Shown: one piece after another, positions 1 through 12,507 of the stretch | How positions within the stretch are numbered: the stretch's first letter is position 1 | Layout of the letters: each line of letters starts with the position of its first letter | Origin: Halobacterium zhouii | GTDB lineage: Archaea > Halobacteriota > Halobacteria > Halobacteriales > Halobacteriaceae | Reading direction: 5' to 3' | Length of the DNA stretch: 64,000 nucleotides | NCBI RefSeq assembly: GCF_021249405.1 | Contig: NZ_CP089593.1 | Span: 806,001 to 870,000, forward strand | The notes under the pieces: generated by a model | What the model saw: only the letters and a program-made list of their open reading frames with translations | What the model was told of the DNA's origin: nothing | Databases searched by the model: none | Made by a program: the position numbers and the translations under genes

Positions 1-1033
1 CGCCTCGCTGGTGATGTTCATCGGGTTCGCGGCGCTCGTGTTCGCGCTCCCGGTGACGACGTGGGACCTGCCGACCATCGCGGCAGCGCTCCAGGCGGGT
101 GAGTTCCAGACGACCTACGGCCTCGGCGAAAACGGCCTGAAGACGCTGGCGTTCCTTGCCATGTTCCTCGGGTTCGCGGTGAAGGTGCCGACGGTGCCAC
201 TTCACACCTGGCTGCCGGACGCCCACGTCGAGGCGCCGACGCCGGCGTCCGTGATGCTGGCGGGCGTCCTCCTGAAGATGGGGACGTACGCACTGCTGCG
301 GTTCAACTTCACGATGCTCTCGGGCGTCGCCCAGGACCTCGCGGTGCCCATCGCGATACTCGCGGTGGTGTCGGTCATCTACGGCGCGATGCTCGCGCTC
401 GCCCAGCAGGACCTCAAGCGCATCGTGGCGTACTCCTCGGTGTCTTCGATGGGGTACGTCCTCCTGGGTCTCGTCGCGTACAACACGTTCGGCCTCGGCG
501 GCGCGACGTTCCAGATGGTCGCCCACGGCCTCATCTCGGGGCTGATGTTCATGTGCGTCGGCGTCATCTACAACACGGCGCACACGCGCATGGTCGGCGA
601 CCTCTCGGGCATCGCGGACAAGATGCCCGTCACCGCTGCGGTGTTCGTCGCCGCGGCCTTCGGCTACATGGGCCTGCCGCTGATGGCCGGATTCGCCGGG
701 GAACTGTTCATCTTCCTCGGTGGGTTCCAGGCGACGTTCGCGTACGCCCAGTTGCTCACGGCGCTCGCGATGTTCGGCATCGTCATCGTCGCGGGCTACC
801 TGCTGTTCGCGATGCAGCGGGTGCTGTTCGGGCCGTTCAGCGCGGACACGGAGTACGACATCGTGCCGGCGTCGTTCCACGACGTCGCGGCCATCGTCGT
901 GCTCGTGTTACTCGTCATCCTCCTGGGCACCGTGCCCGAGGTGTTCTGGACCATGATCAAGGACGCAGTCAATCCGGTTGCCGACGTGGCGGCGCAGTCG
1001 ACTGAACTTGTCTCCTTCGGAGGTGGGCTCTGA
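1..1033 (+). CDS. nuoM: NADH dehydrogenase-like complex subunit M (5' partial)
   Basis: Membrane antiporter-type subunit of the archaeal complex I-like enzyme, which couples quinone reduction to ion pumping. The frame is open from base 2 and the beginning lies outside the window; about 340 residues are visible of a family near 500. The antiporter core is clear: KVPTVPLHTWLPDAHVEAPT with its conserved Lys and His, then TPASVMLAGVLLKMG, then QQDLKRIVAYSSVSSMGY, set in a chain of hydrophobic helices. The stop overlaps the next start (TGATG), so it is translationally coupled to nuoN. In haloarchaea this complex usually lacks the NADH-binding modules and probably takes electrons from another donor; that is family knowledge, not seen here. 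Confidence 0.95.
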   Translation, partial: ASLVMFIGFAALVFALPVTTWDLPTIAAALQAGEFQTTYGLGENGLKTLAFLAMFLGFAVKVPTVPLHTWLPDAHVEAPTPASVMLAGVLLKMGTYALLRFNFTMLSGVAQDLAVPIAILAVVSVIYGAMLALAQQDLKRIVAYSSVSSMGYVLLGLVAYNTFGLGGATFQMVAHGLISGLMFMCVGVIYNTAHTRMVGDLSGIADKMPVTAAVFVAAAFGYMGLPLMAGFAGELFIFLGGFQATFAYAQLLTALAMFGIVIVAGYLLFAMQRVLFGPFSADTEYDIVPASFHDVAAIVVLVLLVILLGTVPEVFWTMIKDAVNPVADVAAQSTELVSFGGGL

Positions 1034-2514
1034 TGGCGGAACTCCCGCCGCTGACCCCACAGTTGATCCTTGGGCTGACGGCGCTGGTCGTGCTCGGCGT
1101 CGACACTATCGCGCCGAACTCACGTAACAACAGCCTGCTCGCCACTATCAGCGGTATCGGCACCGCGCTCGCCGCCGGCACGGCGGCGTGGTTCCTCGCG
1201 GCGGGCACGGGCAACTACCGGTTCGTGCAGTTCGACGGCGCACTCGTCGTGGACGCGATGAGCCTGTTCTTCGCGTTCATCGTCGGCAGCGTCGCCACGC
1301 TCGTCGTGGTCGCGAGCTACGACTACATCGCCGAGGAGGACTATCTCGGCGAGTACTACACGCTCGTGTTGCTCGCAGCGACCGGGATGAGCCTGATGGC
1401 GTCCGCGAACAGCCTCGTGACGGTGTTCGTGAGCCTCGAACTCGCGAGTTTCCCGTCCTACGGGCTGGTGGCGTTCCTGAAGAAAAACGAGGGCAGCGTC
1501 GAGGCCGGCCTGAAGTACTTCCTCGTCGGCGCGCTGTCCTCCGCAGTGATGGTGTACGGCATCAGTCTGGTGTACGCCGCCACCGGCACGATGCTGCTCG
1601 GTGAGGTCGCGAACGCGGTCGCGGGGACCCAGTTCGCTGGCGTGCTCGGCGTCGGCGTCGTGATGATCGTCGGCGGCGTCGCGTTCAAGACCGCCTCCGT
1701 TCCGTTCCACTTCTGGGCACCGGAGGCCTACGAGGGCGCGCCCGCACCCATCAGCGCGTTCCTCTCCTCGGCGTCGAAGGCCGCCGGATTCGCCATCGCG
1801 TTCCGCGTGTTCGTGACGGCGTTCCCGCTGTCGGCCGTCTCGGCAACGGTGGTCGACTGGTCGCTGGTGTTCGCGGTGCTCGCCGCCGTCACGATGACGC
1901 TCGGCAACTTCGCCGCGGCGACACAGGACCACGTGAAGCGCATGCTCGCGTACTCTTCCATCGGGCACGCGGGCTACGTGCTCATCGGTCTCGCGGCGAT
2001 CCAGAGCGGGGCGACCGCGCAGAACTCATTCGTGCTCGGCGCGGCCCTGATGCACCTGCTCGTCTACGGCTTCATGAACACCGGCGCGTTCCTGTTCGTC
2101 GCGCTCGCCGAACAGTGGGGCGTCGGCCGGACCTTCGAGGACTACAACGGTCTCGCGAAGCGCGCGCCGATAGCGAGCGTCGCGATGACCGTGTTCATGT
2201 TCAGCCTCGCCGGCCTCCCGGTGGGTGCTGGCTTCCTCTCGAAGTACATCCTGTTCGCGGGCGCGGTGCAGTCCGGTCTCGCGTGGCTTGCCGCCCTCGC
2301 GGCGCTGAACAGCGCGTTGTCGCTGTTCTACTACTCGCGCGTCGTGAAGGCGCTGTGGATCGAGGAACCGGACCGCGACCTCGACCTGCGCGGCACGCCG
2401 ACCGGCCTGTACGCCGCCATCGTGGCGGCGGCGGTCGTCACCGTCGGCCTGCTCGTGGTGTTCGATCCGGTCGCCCAGACCGCGACGCACGCCGCAGAAG
2501 TCCTGTTCTCCTGA
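1033..2514 (+). CDS. nuoN: NADH dehydrogenase-like complex subunit N
   Basis: Second antiporter-like membrane subunit of the complex I-like enzyme, 493 residues, about 14 predicted helices. Recognisable signatures are SLELASFPSYGLVAF with the membrane glutamate, FKTASVPFHFWAPEAYEGAP, and DHVKRMLAYSSIGHAGYV. The ATG overlaps the nuoM stop by one base. It appears to be the last gene of the nuo operon: an imperfect GC hairpin follows the stop at 2522-2549, and the next gene has its own upstream AT-rich stretch. Length and motifs are normal for the family. Confidence 0.95.
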   Translation: MAELPPLTPQLILGLTALVVLGVDTIAPNSRNNSLLATISGIGTALAAGTAAWFLAAGTGNYRFVQFDGALVVDAMSLFFAFIVGSVATLVVVASYDYIAEEDYLGEYYTLVLLAATGMSLMASANSLVTVFVSLELASFPSYGLVAFLKKNEGSVEAGLKYFLVGALSSAVMVYGISLVYAATGTMLLGEVANAVAGTQFAGVLGVGVVMIVGGVAFKTASVPFHFWAPEAYEGAPAPISAFLSSASKAAGFAIAFRVFVTAFPLSAVSATVVDWSLVFAVLAAVTMTLGNFAAATQDHVKRMLAYSSIGHAGYVLIGLAAIQSGATAQNSFVLGAALMHLLVYGFMNTGAFLFVALAEQWGVGRTFEDYNGLAKRAPIASVAMTVFMFSLAGLPVGAGFLSKYILFAGAVQSGLAWLAALAALNSALSLFYYSRVVKALWIEEPDRDLDLRGTPTGLYAAIVAAAVVTVGLLVVFDPVAQTATHAAEVLFS

Positions 2515-2521
2515 CGAGGGC

Positions 2522-2549
2522 ACCACCGCCGTCCGTTCGGCGGCGTGGT
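2522..2549 (+). terminator. hairpin after nuoN
   Basis: Stem CCGCCG/CGGCGG with a 6-base loop (TCCGTT), extended by ACCA/TGGT across a two-base bulge. It starts 7 bases after the nuoN stop. No T-run follows directly, so it may stabilise the 3' end rather than terminate. Confidence 0.35.
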
Positions 2550-2665
2550 CTCGTTCCACGCAGACGCGCCGCGCGTTCGCTCGCGTCGAACCAGCAGCCG
2601 ACGGTGTCCGAACCAGACAGCAACGGTACCTTTTAGCGGTCAGGGTTGATAAATCGGGCAAGAGA

Positions 2666-4075
2666 ATGGTGTCTCGGCTCGTGCTCGGCTGTGGCACGAC
2701 GGGTCGCGCCGTCGTCGACGAACTCGCGGAACGGCGGGGTGACGTGCTCGTACTCGACCCCGACGAGAGCCGCGTCGAGTCGCTCCGGAACGAGAAGATA
2801 GCCGCGGAGACGCGAGACACGACGGACGCCGAGGCGCTCCGCGACCTCAACCGGCCGGTCGACGTTGTCGTGGTCGCCGGCGACGACGCGGGGACGAATC
2901 GTCGCACTGCGGCGGCCGCCCGCGAAGTGTATCCGGACGCGCAACTCGTCGTGTACCTCGGATTCGAAGCGACGGCGTCCGACCGCGACGCGCTCGCGGA
3001 CATCGCAGACGACGTCGTCGACCCCGGGAAGGCCATCGTCGAACACCTCGAGGCGGTGGTTGCGTCGGGCGGACAGACGCGACTTCGAGCGCTCCGCGAG
3101 ACCCTCGAAGGGATAACGGGAACGCTCGGCGTCTTCACGCACGACAACCCCGACCCGGACGCCATCGCGGCGGCGGTCGCGCTTGCGCGCATCGCCGAGC
3201 GGTTCGGCGTCGACGCCGAGGTGTGTTACTACGGAGAGATCTCCCATCAGGAGAACCGCGCGTTCGTGAATCTCCTGGAACTCGACCTGCGGAACGTGGA
3301 CGCCGAGGACGACCTGGAGTACGACGCGGTCGCGCTCGTCGACCACTCCGCGCCGGGCGTCAACGACCAGTTGGACCCGGAGACTGACGTCGACGTCGTC
3401 GTCGACCACCACCCGCCGAAACAGGACGTCGACGCGACGTTCGTGGACATCCGCCCGGGGATGGGGTCGACGAGCACCATCATGGTGGAGTACATCCGCG
3501 GGTTCGGCATCGACGCCGGCAGCGAGGTCGCGACCGGGTTGCTGTACGGCATCCGCGTGGACACGAAGGACTTCGCGCGGGAGATAACGACCGACGACTT
3601 CGAGGCGGGTGCGTGGCTGTTGCCGCGCGCGGACATCGACGTTCTGGAACGCGTCGAATCCCCGTCGATGAGCGCGGATACCCTGGACACTATCGCCCGC
3701 GCGGTCGACAACCGGGAACTCGACGGGTCGGTGCTGGCGTCCTGCGTCGGTTCGATAGCCGACCGCGACACGCTCGCGCAGGCGGCAGACCGCTTGCTCA
3801 CGATGCAGGGCGTCACGGTGACGTTCGTCTACGGGTACATCGAGGGCACTATCTACGCGTCGGCGCGCTCGCGGGGGAGCGACGTCGACCTCGGCGAGGT
3901 GCTGCGCGAGGCGTTCGGGGAGATGGGGAGCGCGGGCGGGCACGCGGACATGGCGGGGGCTCAGCTCCCACTCGGCCTGTTCGACCAGGTGGGCGACGAG
4001 GCCGAGGAGACGCTCACGGAGATGGTCGAGGACGTGGTGAGCGCGCGATTCTTCGACGCGATCCGCGGCGAGTGA
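2666..4075 (+). CDS. TrkA-N / DHH-DHHA1 phosphoesterase fusion
   Basis: 469 residues with three parts. Residues about 1-120 are a Rossmann fold of the TrkA-N type (LVLGCGTTGRAVVDEL). Residues about 150-300 are a DHH phosphoesterase domain with THDNPDPDAIAAA, VDHSAPG and VDHHPPK as metal-binding motifs. The C-terminal part is DHHA1 with GGHADMAGA. DHH proteins of this kind are RecJ-like nucleases or (oligo)nucleotide/cyclic dinucleotide phosphodiesterases; the substrate here is not known. The TrkA-N part suggests that a dinucleotide ligand may control activity. Start ATG follows an AT-rich stretch (TTTTAGC near 2634). It is transcribed in the same direction as the CBS-ParB gene 86 bases downstream. 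Confidence 0.85.
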   Translation: MVSRLVLGCGTTGRAVVDELAERRGDVLVLDPDESRVESLRNEKIAAETRDTTDAEALRDLNRPVDVVVVAGDDAGTNRRTAAAAREVYPDAQLVVYLGFEATASDRDALADIADDVVDPGKAIVEHLEAVVASGGQTRLRALRETLEGITGTLGVFTHDNPDPDAIAAAVALARIAERFGVDAEVCYYGEISHQENRAFVNLLELDLRNVDAEDDLEYDAVALVDHSAPGVNDQLDPETDVDVVVDHHPPKQDVDATFVDIRPGMGSTSTIMVEYIRGFGIDAGSEVATGLLYGIRVDTKDFAREITTDDFEAGAWLLPRADIDVLERVESPSMSADTLDTIARAVDNRELDGSVLASCVGSIADRDTLAQAADRLLTMQGVTVTFVYGYIEGTIYASARSRGSDVDLGEVLREAFGEMGSAGGHADMAGAQLPLGLFDQVGDEAEETLTEMVEDVVSARFFDAIRGE

Positions 4076-4161
4076 GCTGCCGACGGCTCCGGGAGCGATG
4101 AGTCGTCCGCGGATGGCTCCGGGAGTGAGTCTTTTCACTGGCGCGCGCGTACCGTCGCGTG

Positions 4162-4980
4162 ATGGACGAGGTGTTCGAGTCCGACGGTGGGAAGCCGGTC
4201 GTCGAGGACTACATGACCCGCGAGGTGGCGACCGTCTCCCCGGACGACACCGTCGAGGACGTCGCCCAGCGCATCGCGGAGAGCGACCACAACGGCTTCC
4301 CGGTCTGTGACGGTCGGCGCGTGGAGGGGTTCGTGAGCGCCCGGGACCTGCTGCTCGCCGGTCCGGACGCGCTCATCTTCACAGTGATGACCGAGGATCT
4401 GGTCGTCGCACACCCTGACATGAAGGTGACCGACGCGGCCCGCGTCATCCTTCGCTCGGGCATCCAGAAACTCCCGGTGGTCGACGACGCGGGGAAACTC
4501 GTCGGCATCATCTCGAACGCGGACGTCATCCGCTCGCAGATCGAGCGTGCCACGCCGGAGAAAGTCGGGAAACTCGAGCGCACCCTCGAACAGATCCACG
4601 GCGTGGAGGCGACCCAGGAGCGCCGCACGGTGGACCTGGCGGAGATTGTGCCGACCCAGGGGAAGGTGTACGCGGACGAACTCCAGGGTAGGAAGTACGA
4701 ACTCGAGAACGGACTCGCGGAACCCCTCGTCGTCATCGACAACGGCGGGGCGGGAGAACCGAACAGCGACCTCCTGCTCGCGGACGGCCACCACCGCGTG
4801 ATGGCCGCCGAGCGGTCGAACATCGAGGAGATGGACGCGTACGTCATCGTGCTCGGCCGCCGCGTCGATCTCGGGATGGCGCGCACTGCGGACTCCGAGG
4901 ACCTCGATTCGATATCGGACATCGACGTGGTGGACTACGCCCGCCACCCGCTCGTGGAGACCATCGAGCGACTGCAGTAG
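4162..4980 (+). CDS. CBS-pair protein with ParB-like C-terminal domain
   Basis: 272 residues. Two CBS motifs occupy about residues 15-130 (YMTREVATVSPDDTVEDVAQ; VMTEDLVVAHPDMKVTDAAR), the usual adenosine-nucleotide-sensing pair. The remainder, about 145-265, looks like a ParB/sulfiredoxin-type domain: VPTQGKVYADELQ followed by LLLADGHHRVMAAERS, the DGHHR element being the ParB-fold nucleotide motif. Such fusions are common in haloarchaea without a proven role; a kinase- or NTPase-like regulator is possible. The ATG at 4162 is preferred to the GTG three bases earlier. The last five codons and stop are part of the repeat array that follows. Confidence 0.8.
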   Translation: MDEVFESDGGKPVVEDYMTREVATVSPDDTVEDVAQRIAESDHNGFPVCDGRRVEGFVSARDLLLAGPDALIFTVMTEDLVVAHPDMKVTDAARVILRSGIQKLPVVDDAGKLVGIISNADVIRSQIERATPEKVGKLERTLEQIHGVEATQERRTVDLAEIVPTQGKVYADELQGRKYELENGLAEPLVVIDNGGAGEPNSDLLLADGHHRVMAAERSNIEEMDAYVIVLGRRVDLGMARTADSEDLDSISDIDVVDYARHPLVETIERLQ

Positions 4981-5184
4981 TCGGTCGAGCGATTGCAGTA
5001 GTCAGTCGCTCGACTGCCGTAGTCGGTCGAACAGGCCAATCGTCGGGCAGGGTAGTCGGTCGAACAGGCCAATCGTCGGGCAGGGTAGTCGGTCGAACAG
5101 GCCAATCGTCGGGCAGGGTAGTCGGTCGAACAGGCCAATCGTCGGGCAGGGTAGTCGGTCGAACAGGGCAGTCGTTGGTCAGAG
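4965..5184. repeat. minisatellite: 21-bp units grading into 33-bp units
   Basis: Three related 21-bp units (4965-4985, 4986-5006, 5007-5027; core GTAGTCGGTCG) run into four identical 33-bp units at 5020-5052, 5053-5085, 5086-5118 and 5119-5151, followed by a degenerate fifth at 5152-5184. The first 21-bp unit contains the final codons and stop of the CBS-ParB gene, so the array seems to have grown from the 3' end of that gene. Perfect identity of the 33-bp copies indicates recent expansion or ongoing conversion. There are no spacers, so it is not a CRISPR. It sits between the gene end and the ABC transporter promoter. Confidence 0.95.
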
Positions 5185-5306
5185 TATTCGTGGGGGTCTG
5201 GGCGCGCCCGTCCCCCGACAGTTCAGACGGACGTGTTCGTGAAAGCGAACGAACAGAAACGTCATTCTGGAAACCATTATCCCCGCTGGTGTGCTGAGTT
5301 CCGGGT

Positions 5307-6389
5307 ATGAGCCAGACGACGGAACGAGAGCGGCCGGTAGACCCGCCCAGCGACGACACAATCAGTGAGGAAGTGCTCGCTGTTGAGGGCCTCACGAAGA
5401 CCTACGGCGACGGCGAGGACGCCGTGCGCGCCGTCGACGGCGTCTCCTTCTCGGTGGAGCGGGGCGAAGTCGTCGGCGTACTCGGACCGAACGGCGCCGG
5501 GAAGACGACCACCATCAAATCCATCCTCGGTCTCGTCGTCCCCTCCGCCGGAACGGTCGAAGTCGCGGGCGTCGACGCACACGGAAACCCGCGAGGTGTG
5601 TACCAGCACGTCGGCGCGATGCTGGAGGGCGCGCGCAACGTCTACTGGCGACTCACCGTTCGAGAAAACCTCGACTTTTTCGCCGCGCTCGGCGGCCAGA
5701 ATCCGAAGGCTGCGCGGGACCACCACGACAGACTGCTGAAGCAGTTCGGCCTCGCGAAGAAGGCCGACGAGACGGTGAACGACCTCTCCCGCGGCCAGAA
5801 GCAGAAGGTCTCCCTGGCCGCGACGCTCGCCCGCGGCACGGACGTCGTGTTCCTCGACGAACCCACCCTCGGTCTCGACGTCGAGGCGTCCCTCGAACTT
5901 CGCCGCGAACTCCGGCGACTCGCGGACGAGGAGGACATCACCATCGTCCTCTCCAGTCACGACATGGACGTCGTCGAGCAAGTGTGTGACCGCGTCGTCA
6001 TCCTCTCGGAGGGCAGCGTCATCGCGGACGACCCCGTCGAGGAACTCGTCGGCGTCTTCGAGACGCAGGCCTACCGCATCGCCGTCGAAGGCGAGGTGCC
6101 GTCGGCGGTCAGGGACCGACTCGACCGCGAGTTCACCGTCGAGAACTGGACGGAAACCAGCGACCGTACGCGCTTCGACGTGACCCTCTCGGACGGCAAC
6201 GCGCTGTACGGCGCGTTGGACGTGCTCCGCGACGCCGGTCTCTCGCTCGTGGACGTAGACGGTCTCGACCCCGACCTCGAGGACGTGTTCCTGGAGGTCA
6301 CCGGACGCGCGGACGACGCATCCGGCGCTGACCGTGGCGATGACGCAGAACGCACTGGACGCGCCGCCAACGTGGAGGATGACCGATGA
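5307..6389 (+). CDS. ABC exporter ATP-binding protein
   Basis: 360 residues, DrrA/NatA-type ATPase. Walker A is GPNGAGKTTTIKS, the signature is LSRGQKQKV (Arg instead of the common Gly at the third position), and Walker B is VVFLDEPTLGLDV. About 100 residues follow the ATPase core, ending in an acidic tail. It overlaps the permease gene by four bases (ATGA), so the two form one transporter. A TTAT element at 5277-5280 lies about 28 bases before the ATG and fits a nearly leaderless promoter. The substrate cannot be told. Confidence 0.9.
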   Translation: MSQTTERERPVDPPSDDTISEEVLAVEGLTKTYGDGEDAVRAVDGVSFSVERGEVVGVLGPNGAGKTTTIKSILGLVVPSAGTVEVAGVDAHGNPRGVYQHVGAMLEGARNVYWRLTVRENLDFFAALGGQNPKAARDHHDRLLKQFGLAKKADETVNDLSRGQKQKVSLAATLARGTDVVFLDEPTLGLDVEASLELRRELRRLADEEDITIVLSSHDMDVVEQVCDRVVILSEGSVIADDPVEELVGVFETQAYRIAVEGEVPSAVRDRLDREFTVENWTETSDRTRFDVTLSDGNALYGALDVLRDAGLSLVDVDGLDPDLEDVFLEVTGRADDASGADRGDDAERTGRAANVEDDR

Positions 6390-7198
6390 GTGCGCCGACC
6401 GAACGCGCCGGCATGGACACCGGATTCCGGGGGTATCTACGATTCCTCCGAGCGTCCTTCAAGAAGATGCTCATCCTGCTGGTTCGCTACCCAGTCAACA
6501 CCATCTCGCAGTTCGGGTCGATCCTCCTGTTCTTCCTCGTCCTGTTCTACGGCGGGCGGGCCGTCGCACCGACGGCCATGTCGAACACGCTTTCCGGCCT
6601 CATCGTCGGGTTCTTCCTCTGGACGCTCTCTATCGCGGCGTACAGCGGTCTATCGTGGGGAATCACGCGCGAAGCCCAGTGGGGAACCCTCGAACAGTTG
6701 TTCATGTCCCCGTTCGGCTTCGGACCCGTCATGGTCGCGCGAACGCTCGTCAGCATCCTCGAGACGTTCCTCTGGGGAACCGTCACGCTACTGTTCATGA
6801 TGGCCGTCACGGGCCGCTGGCTCACCGTCGACCCGCTGACCGTGATTCCGCTCGCCGCCCTCGCACTCGCCCCGGCGGTCGGCATCGGCTTCGTCTTCGG
6901 CGGTCTCGCCATCCGATTCAAACGCATCGAGAACGCGTTCCAGCTCGTGCAGTTCGTGTTCGTCGCGCTCATCGCCGCGCCGGTGGGCCAGTACCCCTGG
7001 ATGCAGTGGCTCCCGCTCGCGCAGGGGAGCCAGATGCTCCAGTCCGCGATGAGCGACGGCGTCGCGCTCTGGGAGTTCCCCGCCGCGGAACTCGGCGTAC
7101 TCGTGGTCACTGCGGTCGTCTACCTTGCCGTCGGCTACGCCGCGTTCCACTACTGCGAGCAGTGGGCGCGTCGTGAGGGCGTGATGGGGCACTACTGA
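6386..7198 (+). CDS. ABC-2 type permease
   Basis: 270 residues with about six hydrophobic helices (for example ILLFFLVLFYGGRAVA, LIVGFFLWTLSIAAYSG, VVTAVVYLAVGYAAFHY), the layout of an ABC-2 exporter permease. It partners the ATPase gene that overlaps its start. The conserved segment around SWGITREAQWGTLEQLFMSP matches the cytoplasmic EExxGTLEQL-like coupling region of the family. No substrate-binding protein is nearby, consistent with an exporter. Confidence 0.88.
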   Translation: MSAPTERAGMDTGFRGYLRFLRASFKKMLILLVRYPVNTISQFGSILLFFLVLFYGGRAVAPTAMSNTLSGLIVGFFLWTLSIAAYSGLSWGITREAQWGTLEQLFMSPFGFGPVMVARTLVSILETFLWGTVTLLFMMAVTGRWLTVDPLTVIPLAALALAPAVGIGFVFGGLAIRFKRIENAFQLVQFVFVALIAAPVGQYPWMQWLPLAQGSQMLQSAMSDGVALWEFPAAELGVLVVTAVVYLAVGYAAFHYCEQWARREGVMGHY

Positions 7199-7280
7199 CT
7201 TCACGGTTCCCTGCGGTCACCGTTCGCCATTCTGCGGCCTCCCGCTGGTCGGCCGCACACTCGCCGTTCGCTCGTTCGGC

Positions 7281-7415
7281 GGTCGCTCCGCGACCGTTGC
7301 TCACGGCTCCTTTCAGCCGCCGTTCGCGTTACCGTGGCCTCGCTTCGCTCGGCCACGCTGCTCACGCATCGCTTCGCTCCGCGTTCGCGCATTCGGAGAG
7401 CGCGTAGCGCTCTCC
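7281..7415. repeat. hairpin-rich spacer before methylmalonyl-CoA mutase
   Basis: Short palindromes crowd the 258-base spacer between the permease and the mutase. A perfect 9-bp stem with a 3-base loop is at 7395-7415 (GGAGAGCGC / GCGCTCTCC, loop GTA). Another is GGTCG-CTCCG-CGACC at 7281-7295, and GTGGCC/GGCCAC encloses TCGCTTCGCTC near 7332-7354. No protein-like frame was recognised. They resemble the larger hairpin group at 36502-36675. Confidence 0.7.
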
Positions 7416-7456
7416 CGACCGATTCCTTAATGAATCCTCCGGCAGATTTTACACCC

Positions 7457-9160
<1,704 letters not shown>

Positions 9161-9170
9161 TTCGCTCCAG

Positions 9171-9175
9171 TTTTT
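9171..9175 (+). terminator. oligo-T stretch after the mutase gene
   Basis: A run of five T begins 10 bases after the mutase stop, the minimal archaeal terminator type. No stem precedes it. Confidence 0.4.
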
Positions 9176-9260
9176 GACCCGTACTCTTTCGAAGTCGAAG
9201 GGTACTGTGTAGTTAGGCGGCCTAGACTTAACTCGTTCCTGTGAGTTGTTCACAGTAAGC

Positions 9261-11255
<1,995 letters not shown>

Positions 11256-11310
11256 GCGCCAGTTCCTCCCCGTCTTCGATTCTCAGCGGCAGGCGCGTCC
11301 AGCGGGTGGC

Positions 11311-12057
11311 TCAGAGGTAGGCGGCGTCCCAGCGGGTGGCCTTCCGTTCGTTCCCGCAGTTCCCACAGGATACGCGCCCCATCGAGTCCATCGCGGCGTC
11401 CATCGACTCGCAGTTCGCACAGTAGTAGCCATAGCGCTCGGTGCGGTCCTTCGAGCGGTACGTCGCGTAGAACGGCGCGAGCGACCCGCGTTCGCGCTCG
11501 TCGTACGCTACATAGAGGGTCCCGTCCTCGGTCTCGCGCTCCTCGGTCAGGTCCGGGGATTCCTCGCCCTCTGGAAGCTTCACGTACACGCGTTCGGTCT
11601 GCTCCTCCCCCCCGAGGTCGAGCGTGCGTTCACCCCGCTGAACGTAGCCGTGTTCCTGGTAGAACGCGTTCCCGCCGTCGTTCGCGGCGAGCACGCGCCC
11701 CTCGACGCGGTTTGCGCCGCGCTCGCGGAGTTCGGTCTCGGTGTGTTCGAGTAGTCTCTTGCCGAGGCCGCGGTTGCGATGGTCCGGGTGGACGTGGAGC
11801 CACTCGATGGTTGCCGCGCCCTCCCCGCTCAGATCGCTCTCCGAGAACGCCACCACGTCGTCGCCGTCCGCGACCACGAGGTAGAGGGTGCCCTCGTCGG
11901 AGAGGCGGTCGGTGAGTCGCTGCTCGTTGTACCACTTGTCGACCGCGCCGCTCACCGTCTGTTCGCCGAGCGCGTCAGCGTACGTTTCGTGGAGGGAAGC
12001 GTTCGCTATCGCCCTGATTGCGTCGCCGTCGCCCGTGGTGGCTGTTCGGACGTCCAT
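11311..12057 (-). CDS. GNAT acetyltransferase with C-terminal zinc ribbon
   Basis: 248 residues. The N-terminal 140 residues are a GNAT fold with the acetyl-CoA loop HPDHRNRGLGKRLLEHTE and a typical NDGGNAFYQEHGY end. The C-terminal 70 residues carry two CxxC pairs (YYCANCES and VSCGNCGNERK) and are probably a zinc ribbon of the haloarchaeal DUF5816 type. Substrate unknown. ATG at 12057 is chosen; an in-frame GTG 12 bases upstream is the alternative. Convergent with acs, with 55 bases between the stops. Confidence 0.85.
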   Translation of the reverse strand: MDVRTATTGDGDAIRAIANASLHETYADALGEQTVSGAVDKWYNEQRLTDRLSDEGTLYLVVADGDDVVAFSESDLSGEGAATIEWLHVHPDHRNRGLGKRLLEHTETELRERGANRVEGRVLAANDGGNAFYQEHGYVQRGERTLDLGGEEQTERVYVKLPEGEESPDLTEERETEDGTLYVAYDERERGSLAPFYATYRSKDRTERYGYYCANCESMDAAMDSMGRVSCGNCGNERKATRWDAAYL

Positions 12058-12151
12058 GTGCACTGCCACGGCGTTCTCCCACTAAAAGCTACGCGACCGA
12101 AAAAAGCAGGCGTCTCGACGCCGAATTCACGGACTTCGTTATTCGGGGCGC

Positions 12152-12448
12152 TCAGGCGATGTTCTCCCGGTTAGAGACGTAGATGATTCCTGCCAGCCCG
12201 ATGCCGAGCATGAGACCCACCGCCACCATCCCGAAGACGGCGAGATTCGGCCCGTTCAACTGGAACGTGATGGGGCCGACACTCCCGTACTGTGGCTGGG
12301 GGCCGTCGGCGAGTGGTCCGCTCGGCCCGCCACCGTTCCCGTAGACGATGACCCCGAGCACGTACCCGAACACGCCAGCGATGACCACCGACCCGGCGTA
12401 CATCCACGCCACGACGCGACGACCCCGCGTTCGCTCTCGTTCGCTCAC
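12152..12448 (-). CDS. small two-helix membrane protein by the oxidase cluster
   Basis: 98 residues from the GTG at 12448, with a basic N-terminus (SERERTRGRR) and two helices (about residues 12-35 and 66-90), separated by a glycine- and proline-rich loop. An upstream in-frame start exists, but the extension would add an unlikely segment. It is a haloarchaea-type conserved small membrane protein (possibly the DUF7520 group); function unknown. Its start is 59 bases from the divergent start of the 28-codon gene, so the two share a regulatory region. The position beside coxA suggests an oxidase-related role, by inference only. Confidence 0.7.
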   Translation of the reverse strand: MSERERTRGRRVVAWMYAGSVVIAGVFGYVLGVIVYGNGGGPSGPLADGPQPQYGSVGPITFQLNGPNLAVFGMVAVGLMLGIGLAGIIYVSNRENIA

Positions 12449-12507
12449 CCGTATGCGTACCACCGGGAGTGAGTAGCCTTTTGCGGTCTCACTTCCAACC
12501 ACGAATC

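Noticed and set aside
5020..5184. 33-bp direct repeats resembling a CRISPR
   Set aside because: The units are contiguous with no variable spacers, and no cas genes are present.
4844..5395. minus-strand frame through the minisatellite encoding an 11-residue repeat
   Set aside because: Units of 21 and 33 bp are multiples of three, so several frames stay open automatically. It overlaps the CBS-ParB and ABC genes and has no promoter or start context.
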